Shown: positions 7,172 to 14,181, counted from the first letter of the stretch. The stretch is 14,181 nucleotides of DNA from Actinomycetota bacterium (GCA_013151655.1 JAADHX010000084.1:1-14181), one strand, 5' to 3'. The notes: generated by a model from the letters alone, not told the origin. Numbers and translations: made by a program.

Positions 7172-7921
7172 ATGGGCGTTTTGGATGGGAAGACCGCAAT
7201 CGTTACGGGTGCCGTTGGCGGAATTGGCGGTGCCGTAGCTGCTGCGTTCATCCTCGAGGGGGCAGTTGTTGGTTTGATCGATCTCCCCACGGATGCGCTC
7301 ACCGAAGAAGCGCGACGGTTGGGTGGGCACCCTCTTCCAGCTGACGTCGGCGACGAATCGTCAATCAGCGCTGCGATCGGTTCGTTTCTCGATCGGAATA
7401 GTCGGCTTGACATCCTTTTCACCTCCGCCGCGGTCCAGCTGCATGGGCAAGACGCCAGTGCTCACGAACTCGATCTCGATGTTTGGGAGCGCACGATTCG
7501 GGTAAACCTCACCGGCACTTTTCTCACGACGAAGTACGCTGTGAGACCGATGCTTGCCCAACAGTCCGGATCGGTAATCCACTGTGGATCTCCGACGGGA
7601 ATCTCAGGCGTTGGAGCCGGCTACGACGCGTATTCCGCATCCAAGGGTGGGGTCCACGCACTCGTCAAATCGACAGCCATTGCCTATGCACCACTCGGTG
7701 TGCGCGTGAATGCAATAATTCCTGGAGCGACACGCACCCCGCTGATCGCAGACCTTCTCGATGATGCTGACTGGGAAATTCAGCTGACGAACAGCACACC
7801 TTTAGGTCGATTGGGAGAACCAGAAGACGTCGTTGGACTCGCCGTGCTCCTTGCCTCGGATGCTGGCAGTTTTATCACAGGCGCACTCCTGTGTGCCGAC
7901 GGAGGCATGACAGCGAGATAG
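7172..7921 (+). CDS. Short-chain dehydrogenase/reductase (classical SDR, probably NAD-dependent)
   Basis: This 249-residue protein has the classical SDR layout. The nucleotide-binding TGAVGGIG is at 12-19, and Asp37 at the end of the second strand favours NAD(H) over NADP(H). VNLTGTF (111-117) supplies the catalytic Asn. HCGSPTG (137-143) holds the catalytic Ser140, and YSASKG supplies Tyr154 and Lys158. PGATRTP (184-190) and CADGGM (241-246) are the usual C-terminal landmarks. The normal NNAG motif is replaced by FTSAA (83-87), which is unusual. AGGAG (AAGGAGTACTGAC before ATG) gives a clear start. It sits 254 bases after the RACo gene on the same strand and may oxidise a hydroxyl on the methylated substrate or on its demethylated product. 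The true substrate cannot be read from sequence. Confidence 0.9.
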   Translation: MGVLDGKTAIVTGAVGGIGGAVAAAFILEGAVVGLIDLPTDALTEEARRLGGHPLPADVGDESSISAAIGSFLDRNSRLDILFTSAAVQLHGQDASAHELDLDVWERTIRVNLTGTFLTTKYAVRPMLAQQSGSVIHCGSPTGISGVGAGYDAYSASKGGVHALVKSTAIAYAPLGVRVNAIIPGATRTPLIADLLDDADWEIQLTNSTPLGRLGEPEDVVGLAVLLASDAGSFITGALLCADGGMTAR

Positions 7922-8133
7922 CCGCGCTGGCGCTGTCATCATCGCAAGCGATCAGCACTGAGGCTCGATCACAACGTTCTGTAGAGACATACCCGTCGAG
8001 TCGGTTCGGCCAACAATCTTTTGGACGACATCATCGGGTCACATCATGTCGGGCACGTATCGGTTCTGTCCGAGGTAGATTCGCCACCGCGCTACATCTC
8101 AGGATGGGTTTGCGAGATGGGAAGCCTCTCGGC

Positions 8134-9585
8134 CTAGATCAAATCCTTCTTCTTGTACCACGCCCGGCAGTCGTCCAGGATCTTGTCGATCTCCACTTCT
8201 TGTCCTGGGGAAAGCTTGGACTCCCAAGATTCGAGCAACGCGTCAGCTCGCTCTCTGGCCAGGTCGAGCGATGACTTCTTGCCCTTCTCGAGCCACTCAG
8301 GATAGGTCGACTGGTCCGACACCAGTGGTGTGAATTGCTCCTGCTGCCACCAATCTCGGGTATGTTGCTTATTGAGAAAGAAGCCAGGAATCGGACCCGT
8401 GTCGTTGATGAGGTCGATAGCCAGAGTGTCCTCGTTGACTTTTACACCCTCGAGAAATCGTTTGATATTTCCAACTGCGTCGTTGTCCAGTACCGACAGC
8501 GCCGGGTGGTAGGACAGCTCCCCCATGAGGCCCCCGCAGTGATTGATCATGTTGGCGCCAGACATGGCCGAGAGCATTGCACCAACTGACTTCTCATATC
8601 CGACCTGAAAATCGATCTTCTTGGCGCTGCTTGGTCCGGAGCCTCCATTCATGATTGGAATGCCGTACCGCGTCCGCCAAATCTGGTTCCACGCGACCTG
8701 AAAGAGCGAGATGGAGATGGAGCCGAAAGCCGGATGGCCGCTGCGCATGTTGATTGGCGGCGGAAAGCAGTTGACGATGACCGGGTTGCCCGGGTTGACA
8801 AGTTGGACAAGCACAACTCCGGACATCACCTCAGCCATGCCGATGACAAGCGCGCCGGCGAGCGTGGCCGGATGGGTAGCGCCCATACTGCCACCAGTTC
8901 CTGGTTCAACTGGGAAGCCCGCCTCGGCGCAAGCGATGGCGCAGTCAGTGGCGTCCTCATTCCAAGAAAGCGGCGGGGGCGCCTCCATAGCTCCGTAAAT
9001 GTCGACGCCGAGAGCCTGTGCCATCTGGATCTCGAAGATATGGCTCGACATGGTGGTCCCAACGCGAGAAATCTTCGAGAAGTACTTCAGTCTGCTCCAC
9101 GTGCTTACGGGAAGCAGCATCGCCGGTGGGACATCTACCATGTCGGTATACGGGGTATACGAGGGCGACGCGAGGATATTTTCGAGGCCGTCAGCGATCT
9201 TGTTTGCGTCGTGATTCTCTTGAACCGTGGGTTGGCGGACCTCCCACGTATCCAGGTCGGCGATTCGTAGACCTGGGAACAGGGCAAAGTAGGTCGTTGT
9301 ACCCCCAAGGATTAGATCGTTCTTGCGGTCCAACGCCTTCATATGAAAGCTCGTTGGGCATTGACGGATCGATTGTTCGACCAAACCGGGTGGGAACCTG
9401 ACCCGCTCGTCGTCGTGGTCGACTATGCAGCCGCCCTTTTCATAGATCTTTCGCGCCTTCTCGCTCTCAACCTTGACACCCGTCACCTCAAGCACGTCGA
9501 GAGCACCACGGTGGATTCTCTCCACCTGCTCTTCAGTCAGTATTTCCAGTGGCTTGAGATTACGGACTATCCCTTCAGCTGCCAT
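8134..9585 (-). CDS. MttB-superfamily methyltransferase without pyrrolysine (MtgB-like, substrate:corrinoid)
   Basis: This 483-residue protein belongs to the trimethylamine methyltransferase (MttB/COG5598) superfamily. Motifs include ILTEEQVERIHRGALDVLE (15-33), GVKVES (36-41), TGGSMGATHPATLAGALV (230-247), GVVLVQLVNPGNPVI (256-270), RYGIPIMNGGSGPSS (306-320), KKIDFQVGYEKS (322-333) and KQHTRDWWQQEQF (406-418). The frame is continuous with no internal TAG, so it belongs to the pyrrolysine-free branch. Characterised members of that branch demethylate glycine betaine, proline betaine or carnitine onto a corrinoid protein. GGAG seven bases ahead of ATG supports the start. It ends in TAG and is the second gene after the corrinoid protein (32-base gap), so both are made together. 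It runs convergent to the SDR gene. Which methylated compound it uses is not visible; O-demethylation is also possible. Confidence 0.92.
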   Translation of the reverse strand: MAAEGIVRNLKPLEILTEEQVERIHRGALDVLEVTGVKVESEKARKIYEKGGCIVDHDDERVRFPPGLVEQSIRQCPTSFHMKALDRKNDLILGGTTTYFALFPGLRIADLDTWEVRQPTVQENHDANKIADGLENILASPSYTPYTDMVDVPPAMLLPVSTWSRLKYFSKISRVGTTMSSHIFEIQMAQALGVDIYGAMEAPPPLSWNEDATDCAIACAEAGFPVEPGTGGSMGATHPATLAGALVIGMAEVMSGVVLVQLVNPGNPVIVNCFPPPINMRSGHPAFGSISISLFQVAWNQIWRTRYGIPIMNGGSGPSSAKKIDFQVGYEKSVGAMLSAMSGANMINHCGGLMGELSYHPALSVLDNDAVGNIKRFLEGVKVNEDTLAIDLINDTGPIPGFFLNKQHTRDWWQQEQFTPLVSDQSTYPEWLEKGKKSSLDLARERADALLESWESKLSPGQEVEIDKILDDCRAWYKKKDLI

Positions 9586-9617
9586 GCGGTCGCTCCTTCG
9601 TTCTGTCGGACGTACGG

Positions 9618-10256
9618 CTATTCGCCTACAAGCTCGCTGGCTAGGCCCACCGCTTCGAATGCGGTGGCTCGGTACCCATCGGCACCGATCATTTCTGCGA
9701 ATTCAGCCGTGATAGCTCCACCACCCACCATCACCTTGACGTGATCCCGCATGCCTTCTTCTTCGAGAGTCTCGATCACCTTGGCCTGCGCCACGGCCGT
9801 CGTTGTTAGCAATGCAGAAAGTGCGACGATATCGGCATTGTTGTCCTTCGCTGCCTGGATGAACTCGGCGCTAGTGACGTTCGTGCCCAGATCCACCACC
9901 CTGAACCCGCTTGCTGTCAGCAGGGCTCCAACCATCGTCTTGCCGATATTGTGCATGTCGCCAAACACCGTACCGAGCACGACTGTGCCCAGGTGGTCTG
10001 GCTGGCTTCCAGTTTCTAGCACCTTGGCCTCAATGACCAACAGTGCAGCCTTGGCAGCGTCAGCGGCCCCGATCAGATCGAACAACCAGAGCTCCTTGCT
10101 CTCAAAGCCATCACCGATCTCCTTCATGACGCCGGCTACGACGTCAAGACCTTCTAACGGGTCCACCCCGTCTTCCATCGCTGCTTGGGCTGAGGACCCC
10201 GCGCCTTCGGTGTCATACGCGCGTATGGCTTTGCCTAGCTCCTCCAGATGGTTCAT
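9618..10256 (-). CDS. Corrinoid (B12-binding) methyltransferase protein, MtgC/MttC-like
   Basis: This 212-residue protein has the two-domain build of methyltransferase corrinoid proteins. A helical cap domain (about 1-85, with GVMKEIGDGFESKELWL at 42-58) precedes a Rossmann B12-binding domain. The lower-ligand signature is GDMHNIGK (99-106), with Asp100, His102 and Gly105 forming the DxHxxG motif that holds cobalt in the base-off, His-on state. LSALLTTT near 146-153 and VMVGGGAIT near 175-183 are the remaining B12-fold landmarks. It would carry the methyl group from the MttB-like enzyme to the THF methyltransferase at 1205-2068 and be reactivated by the RACo protein. GAGGAG lies nine bases before ATG. 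It is the first gene of its minus-strand operon, with repeats upstream that look like regulator sites. It stops with TAG. Confidence 0.94.
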   Translation of the reverse strand: MNHLEELGKAIRAYDTEGAGSSAQAAMEDGVDPLEGLDVVAGVMKEIGDGFESKELWLFDLIGAADAAKAALLVIEAKVLETGSQPDHLGTVVLGTVFGDMHNIGKTMVGALLTASGFRVVDLGTNVTSAEFIQAAKDNNADIVALSALLTTTAVAQAKVIETLEEEGMRDHVKVMVGGGAITAEFAEMIGADGYRATAFEAVGLASELVGE

Positions 10257-10299
10257 GTTCGCATCTCCTCAAGTCAACATCGATGTGATCGCGCCAACC

Positions 10300-10318
10300 G
10301 TCAGGATGGTTGCCTGAC
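10300..10318. promoter_or_regulatory. Perfect 6+6 inverted repeat upstream of the corrinoid gene (candidate operator)
   Basis: GTCAGG (10300-10305) and CCTGAC (10313-10318) are exact inverted copies separated by seven bases, a two-fold symmetric site of the kind bound by dimeric regulators. CTGACA recurs directly at 10314-10319 and 10322-10327. A second pairing, CCAACC with GGTTG, overlaps it. The site is 44-62 bases ahead of the corrinoid-protein start, within the expected 5' leader or promoter. No regulator gene is recognised nearby. Confidence 0.45.
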
Positions 10319-10334
10319 AGTCTGACATCATGTT

Positions 10335-10369
10335 GTACGAAGTCTATTCGTTGTGACGTATGAAGTCTA
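10335..10369. promoter_or_regulatory. Direct repeat GTAYGAAGTCTA, two copies 23 bp apart
   Basis: GTACGAAGTCTA (10335-10346) and GTATGAAGTCTA (10358-10369) differ at one base and are offset by 23 bp, close to two helical turns. On the minus strand they read TAGACTTCRTAC and lie 80-115 bases ahead of the corrinoid gene, a natural place for an activator or repressor to touch one face of the DNA. They could alternatively overlap the promoter itself. Function is inferred from position and repetition only. Confidence 0.4.
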
Positions 10370-10794
10370 ATCGCATTCCCGGTCGCGGTGTATGCAAAAG
10401 AAGGCGTCCTCGCCGGACATTCCATGGACCACCCCACCAGGTGCAGGGACCTTCAATCTGCACGGTCTCGACGAGGCTGAACGTGTCGTCTGCCCGATCT
10501 CAGAGTCCTCAGGTTGCATCGAGCGGGACGCTCTCGGTGCCTTCGAAGCTGGACAGATCGGGTGCGACGACCCGGTTAGTGCGGATCCTCACGGGCGCAT
10601 CGCTTCCGTGCGTCTTCGGTCGGGTAGCTGAGCGAGGTACTGATCACCGCCTTCGATCGCAGGGAATAGCACCTGTGTCGTGCTTTTTGGAGTCGCTCGG
10701 TCGAACGTAGTCGGGTGTTGGACGGCGATGACGATCTCTCCTTTGGATGACTATCTCGATAGGGAAGAACCCCTACGGCGAGCGATCGTCAGGC
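10370..10794. other. Gap between the corrinoid gene and the lut operon, no recognised gene
   Basis: There are 425 bases without a convincing gene. A 79-residue plus-strand frame (10392-10631) and minus-strand frames here look moderately protein-like in composition but show no family motif. An AAAGGAGAG on the minus strand near 10737 has no ATG or GTG behind it at usable spacing. The region may contain eroded coding sequence plus the end of the lut transcript; no clear hairpin with a T-run is seen. Confidence 0.4.
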
Positions 10795-11451
10795 TCAGAT
10801 CAGGATGACGTGGAGTTCCTTCGGCCCGTGCACGCCGAGGTTCAGTTGCTGTTCGATGTCAGCGGTACGGCTGGGGCCGGTGATATACACGACGTTGCTG
10901 TCGCTTGCAATGTCCGTTTCCGGTTCGGCGAGCCAGTGCATCGGCGAGCGGAAGATGAGTGCAGCGGGAAGAAGAGCAACGTGGATGAGAGGCACGAGCG
11001 ACGCCATCCGCGGCCTACCCAGACCCGAACGGAGGACGATGGATCCCGTTTCGGCGAATCCTGCCTCTGCCCCGGTCAGCCCGATGTGGACGTCCCCGTA
11101 CCCCACCTGGTGTGCCTTCCTTGCGTCGGGCTGGTTCGATACCTCCGCTTCAGCCCTGCCACATCCGAGTTCCTCGAGATGCGCGACAGCCCCGGACACG
11201 GGGAGACGGTCGGTGTCCCAACTGAGGAAGGGACCTGCGCCGTAGAGAGCTACGACCTCGTCGAGAGCCTGAAGTGCGTCACCGGTGTGCACATGACCAT
11301 CGACCCGTTCAAGAATCTCCGAGAACATCGCAACGAGATCCACGGGCGGTAGGTCCGGGACCAGTGGACCTGGATCGATTGCGGAGGCGTTCGGGACACG
11401 GTTGCGTGCGACCGCGGTACGCACCCCGGCGAGGAAGGCGTCACGATCCAC
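10795..11451 (-). CDS. lutC: LutC/YkgG-family lactate utilisation protein (LUD domain)
   Basis: About 218 residues from GTG at 11451, with a LUD domain over most of its length. Motifs are VHIGLTGAEAGFAETGSIVL in mid-protein, RMASLVPLIHVALLP after it, and VVYITGPSRTADIEQQLNLG near the C-terminus, followed by GVHGPKELHVILI. LutC is the third subunit of the LutABC complex that oxidises L-lactate in the cytoplasm. GTG 11451 is preferred because GGAGGAGG sits five bases before it and it overlaps the lutB stop by only 11 bases. ATG 11472 (seven residues longer) is possible. The frame stays open to 11859, but that part lies inside lutB in another frame and is not LutC-like. It ends the minus-strand lut operon. 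Confidence 0.9.
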   Translation of the reverse strand: MDRDAFLAGVRTAVARNRVPNASAIDPGPLVPDLPPVDLVAMFSEILERVDGHVHTGDALQALDEVVALYGAGPFLSWDTDRLPVSGAVAHLEELGCGRAEAEVSNQPDARKAHQVGYGDVHIGLTGAEAGFAETGSIVLRSGLGRPRMASLVPLIHVALLPAALIFRSPMHWLAEPETDIASDSNVVYITGPSRTADIEQQLNLGVHGPKELHVILI

Positions 11452-12841
11452 GGTTCCTCCTCCACCAGTCATGGAATGGCTCTTTCGCCGGCATCTGGAG
11501 GTCTCGTGAGTCTGTCCATGCACCTCCCGGTCCGGGAAGCCGCCCGACCCAGCCGCTGCGCACGGCCCTGCCGAAGAGCGCGCCGGACGACAACGCAGCG
11601 CGCCACGCCCTGGGTCGCGTGGCTGCGACCTTGTACGCCGACATCGCCGATCCAAGCCAACGAAAGGCGTCTCCGTCTTCCACAACGCGTTGCCGCAGGG
11701 CGAGAAGGAGGTCCGGTATCTCGATACGAACCGGGCATACGTCCACACAGGCCCCACAAAGCGTCGATGCGTATGGCAACTGCTCGTTGCCTTCGATGTT
11801 GAAGAGCGACGGCACGAGCACGGCGCCCATCGGCCCCGAGTACACATCGCTGTATGCATGACCGCTTACCTCGCGGTAGACGGGACAGACGTTGAGGCAC
11901 GCGCCGCACCGGATACATGCCAGGATCTCCGAGGTCGAGCCACCGAGCACTTGCGAGCGACCGTTGTCGAGAATGATGACGTGGAACTCATCCGGACCGT
12001 CGGGGTCCCCCGGCCTTCTCGGTCCGGTGACCACGTTGGTGTACACGGTGAGGCGTTGCCCGACGGCCGACCGCGCAAGAATCTCGAGCATCACACCGAG
12101 GTCGCCCGGTGTCGGTACGAGGCGTTCCATCCCCATCACAGCGATATGAATCCGTGGAGCAGTGGTAGTCAGTCTGCCGTTGCCCTCGTTGGTCACGAGA
12201 CAGATCGACCCCGTCGATGCGACACCGAAGTTGGCCCCCGATACTCCGATGTCTGCGCGTAGGAACCGTTGCCTCAGGTACTGCCGGGCGATCTTGTTGA
12301 GCTCCGCAGGGTCCTCGGTATAGGGCACATCGAGCTCGCGAGCGAACAGCTCTCCAACATCCTGGCGGGTCTTGTGCATCACCGGTGCAACGATGTGCGA
12401 CGGTCGCTCGTTCGCGAGCTGCACGATGAACTCGCCGAGGTCGGTCTCGACGATCTGTACGCCATCCGCCTCGAGTGCCGCGTTCATGCCGATCTCCTCG
12501 GTGACCATCGACTTGGACTTAACGATCAGCTCGGCCGATGCGTCTCGGGCGACCCGCCGAATGTACCCGTTCGCCTCGTCTGCATCCCTGGCGAAGAACA
12601 CCTTCCCGCCAACCGCTTCGACCGCTTCGGCGAACTGCTCAAGATACGTGTCGAGGTGGGCAACGGTGTGCAGGCGGATTTCCCTGGCGCGGTCCCTCAT
12701 GGAATCCATCGCAGGGTACTCCTCCACCCCTTTCAGCCGCTTGGCAGTGAGGAGCCGAGCGCCGGCGTCGACCGCCCGAACCTTGGGTGTATTCACCTCA
12801 CGGGAGGCACGCTCGACAAAGGTTGTGACTGGGGTACTCAT
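11441..12841 (-). CDS. lutB: LutB-family iron-sulphur protein (LUD domain plus two 4Fe-4S motifs)
   Basis: This 466-residue protein combines an N-terminal LUD domain with a C-terminal ferredoxin part. Motifs are VKSKSMVTEEIGMN (107-120), GVSGANFGVASTGSICLVTN (199-218) and DEFHVIILDNGRS (284-296). The first cluster motif, CIRCGACLNVCP, has Cys 309, 312, 315 and 319. The second, CGACVDVCPV, has Cys 362, 365 and 369. It should pass electrons within the LutABC L-lactate oxidation complex. The start ATG 12841 overlaps the lutA stop (ATGA), and the frame's upstream extension to 12946 lies inside lutA and was rejected. GC content is clearly higher than in the methyl-transfer genes to the left, which fits a separate origin for the two modules. 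Confidence 0.93.
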   Translation of the reverse strand: MSTPVTTFVERASREVNTPKVRAVDAGARLLTAKRLKGVEEYPAMDSMRDRAREIRLHTVAHLDTYLEQFAEAVEAVGGKVFFARDADEANGYIRRVARDASAELIVKSKSMVTEEIGMNAALEADGVQIVETDLGEFIVQLANERPSHIVAPVMHKTRQDVGELFARELDVPYTEDPAELNKIARQYLRQRFLRADIGVSGANFGVASTGSICLVTNEGNGRLTTTAPRIHIAVMGMERLVPTPGDLGVMLEILARSAVGQRLTVYTNVVTGPRRPGDPDGPDEFHVIILDNGRSQVLGGSTSEILACIRCGACLNVCPVYREVSGHAYSDVYSGPMGAVLVPSLFNIEGNEQLPYASTLCGACVDVCPVRIEIPDLLLALRQRVVEDGDAFRWLGSAMSAYKVAATRPRAWRAALSSGALFGRAVRSGWVGRLPGPGGAWTDSRDLQMPAKEPFHDWWRRNRGS

Positions 12842-13578
12842 GCGGACACATCCTCGCCATGGTCCGCAACGACGACCTCTGCAATGTGGCTTACCGTGAT
12901 CTGCGAGCCTCGCCGCCGAAGACCTCCGGCAAGGTGCATCAGACACGACAGATCGTAGCCGACAAGCGTCGTGGCCCCGGAGGCCTCGACGTTATCGAGC
13001 TTCGTGTTCATAATCGCCGTGGAAATCTCCGGCATCTCAAGTGCGAACAACCCACCGAAGCCGCAGCACTCTTCGGCGCCATCGAGCTCGCATCGCTCAA
13101 GACCAGAAGCGTCCAGAACCTGTTCCCCGTAACCGGCGAGGCCGAGGCCGCGTAGGCCGTGACACGACGGATGGAAGACAACCGATCCGCCCACGTCAGA
13201 GGAGAGGTTGTCGAGGCCGAGGTCATCGACGAGGAACTGTGTGAACTCACGGACTCTTCCCGCCACCCGCTTGCTCGCGGCTGCCATCCCGACGTCGTCG
13301 GAGAAGAGGCCCGCATAGTGTTCGATCATCATCACGGCACACGAACCCGAAGGGATGAGGATGGGCCCCTCCGTCGCATCGAGCACCTCGAGGGTATGCT
13401 CGGCCATCGCGCGTGCCTCGTTGCTGTGACCGGCGTTGAACGCGGGTTGTCCACAGCAGGTCTGGTCGAACGGGAACTCGACGGCTACACCGTTTGCTTC
13501 GAGGAGATGGACGACCCCGCGCCCCACGTCGGGAGCGAACGCGTCGACGAGACAGGTCACGAAGAGCTGAACCTTCAC
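12838..13578 (-). CDS. lutA: LutA-family CCG-domain oxidoreductase subunit
   Basis: About 246 residues from GTG at 13578, with two cysteine-rich CCG domains as in LutA and the GlpC/HdrB families. The first contains FDQTCCGQPAFNAGHSNEA (37-55) with SGSCAVMMIEHY (77-88). The second contains FHPSCHGLRG (135-144) with EECCGFGGLFAL (169-180). These bind the Fe-S cluster used in LutABC electron transfer. The beginning VKVQLFVTCLVDAF is the normal N-terminus of the family, so GTG 13578 (GGAAGG upstream) is preferred over the in-frame extension to 13650. It is the first gene of lutABC, coupled to lutB by ATGA. The substrate may be L-lactate or a related 2-hydroxy acid. Confidence 0.92.
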   Translation of the reverse strand: MKVQLFVTCLVDAFAPDVGRGVVHLLEANGVAVEFPFDQTCCGQPAFNAGHSNEARAMAEHTLEVLDATEGPILIPSGSCAVMMIEHYAGLFSDDVGMAAASKRVAGRVREFTQFLVDDLGLDNLSSDVGGSVVFHPSCHGLRGLGLAGYGEQVLDASGLERCELDGAEECCGFGGLFALEMPEISTAIMNTKLDNVEASGATTLVGYDLSCLMHLAGGLRRRGSQITVSHIAEVVVADHGEDVSA

Positions 13579-14100
13579 ATCATCGCCTTCCGCTCGTAAA
13601 CAGCCCACACCTAATGCGAAGCCCACAATAGACGCACCGAGCCCGACCAAATCGCCCGAATTCGCCTCCGCGTCGCTGTCGTTTCCGCAATGTCAGAGCG
13701 AACCATTGTGCACATGTTTGTATCGCAGCTCTCGGGTCGCCGAAGTGGACGACTCGAATTCGACAGACGGATGAACAGTCTGTGCCGGCAGAGTCCCAGA
13801 ACAAAGGAATACAGCCCGAAACGCAATCCAGCCAAGGGTTCCGAGTACTCAACAGTTTGCAGCACTTTTCACCAGTTTTCAACGAAACGCGTCCTGAGAA
13901 GCGAGTGCTTCTCGACACGCTCAGCCAGCCTCAAGCCCGATCACGCGGGAGCAGGCATAGGGTCAGAGAGCTCAGCGTATCCGACACCTGACTTGCAGAA
14001 GCGACCCGATCGCTAGCAGTTCCTCGAACCTGTCGGTCCGACCGCATGAAGGCGGGCACGTACTGGGCGGCGCTGAGGATATTCGGACGAGCAACTTCAG
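13579..14100. other. Upstream region of the lut operon, with a palindrome; no gene recognised
   Basis: There are 522 bases between the lutA start and the next minus-strand gene. Small frames on both strands lack motifs. Near 13860-13890 an AT-richer tract (TTGAAAACTGGTGAAAAG on the minus strand) could be part of a promoter. The perfect palindrome TGTGCACA lies at 13707-13714 inside CATTGTGCACATG, about 130 bases before lutA, and may be an operator. FadR-type GntR repressors, which often control lut genes, favour TNGT-NACNA-like sites, so the match is suggestive only. Confidence 0.4.
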
Positions 14101-14181
14101 TCACTTTGCGGTGTGGCCACCGTCGACGTTCAACACGTGCCCGGTGACCATGGCGGACGCGTCCGATGCCAGGTATACCAC
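14101..14181 (-). CDS. Short-chain dehydrogenase/reductase, C-terminal end only (cut by the window edge)
   Basis: The last 26 codons before a TGA read VVYLASDASAMVTGHVLNVD followed by GGHTAK. This is the standard end of a classical SDR: the helix before the final strand, then the TG-x-x-L-x-V-D-G-G signature. The rest of the gene, including the cofactor and catalytic motifs, lies beyond 14181. It is co-oriented with lutABC but separated from it by about 520 bases, so co-transcription is uncertain. Substrate unknown. Confidence 0.8.
   Translation of the reverse strand: MVYLASDASAMVTGHVLNVDGGHTAK

Noticed and set aside
8134..9585. Pyrrolysine-encoding TAG inside the MttB-like gene
   Set aside because: The frame is continuous over 483 codons; the only TAG is the terminal stop.
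9751..10317. 188-residue plus-strand ORF opposite the corrinoid gene
   Set aside because: Ser/Pro/Ala-rich antisense shadow of the clearly coding minus-strand corrinoid protein.
11452..11859. N-terminal extension of LutC to 11859
   Set aside because: It lies inside lutB in another frame and its residues are unlike LutC; GTG 11451 with a strong ribosome binding site explains the gene.
12372..12899. 175-residue plus-strand ORF opposite lutB
   Set aside because: Antisense shadow with Ser/Arg-rich composition and no motif.
1..14181. CRISPR array, rRNA, intact tRNA or cobalamin riboswitch
   Set aside because: No regularly spaced repeats, no rRNA-like sequence, no foldable tRNA and no B12-box-like motif seen on reading both strands by eye.

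Overview
The window (GC-rich, roughly 57% by eye) looks like a chromosomal segment of a high-GC bacterium. The styles of the split MetV/MetF pair, of LutABC and of the SDRs suggest Actinomycetota, perhaps Acidimicrobiia. That placement is an inference from memory of families, not a measurement. The central theme is a corrinoid-dependent demethylation pathway that hands a methyl group to tetrahydrofolate (THF) and can then oxidise it.

Layout. Positions 80-478 (minus) hold a decayed IS3-family transposase, followed by about 0.7 kb without a recognisable gene. Positions 1205-6917 (plus) form a compact operon. Its genes are a pterin-binding methyltransferase (methyl-corrinoid:THF type), a MetH-activation-domain-like protein, a MetV-like methylene-THF reductase C-terminal-domain protein, a MetF-like reductase, a short ORF matching the C-terminal tail of monomethylamine methyltransferase MtmB, and a RACo-type corrinoid activator with a [2Fe-2S] domain and an ASKHA ATPase. 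A classical SDR follows at 7172-7921. Facing it on the minus strand are a full-length MttB-superfamily methyltransferase without pyrrolysine (8134-9585) and, upstream of it, its corrinoid protein (9618-10256). Inverted and direct repeats lie in the promoter region of this pair.

How the genes fit together (inference from family knowledge). The MttB-like enzyme would demethylate an unknown N- or O-methylated substrate onto the Co(I) corrinoid of the 9618-10256 protein. The 1205-2068 enzyme would move the methyl to THF. MetF with MetV would oxidise methyl-THF to methylene-THF. RACo, and possibly the MetH-activation-like protein, would rescue oxidised Co(II) corrinoid. The substrate cannot be read from sequence; quaternary amines such as glycine betaine, proline betaine or carnitine are the known substrates of the pyrrolysine-free family.

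Positions 10795-13578 (minus) carry a lutA-lutB-lutC operon (L-lactate-type oxidation, CCG and 4Fe-4S proteins), visibly richer in GC than the methyl-transfer genes. The window ends inside another minus-strand SDR gene (14101-14181, C-terminus only). Two inter-operon gaps of about 0.5 kb (10257-10794, 13579-14100) hold regulatory-looking repeats but no convincing gene.
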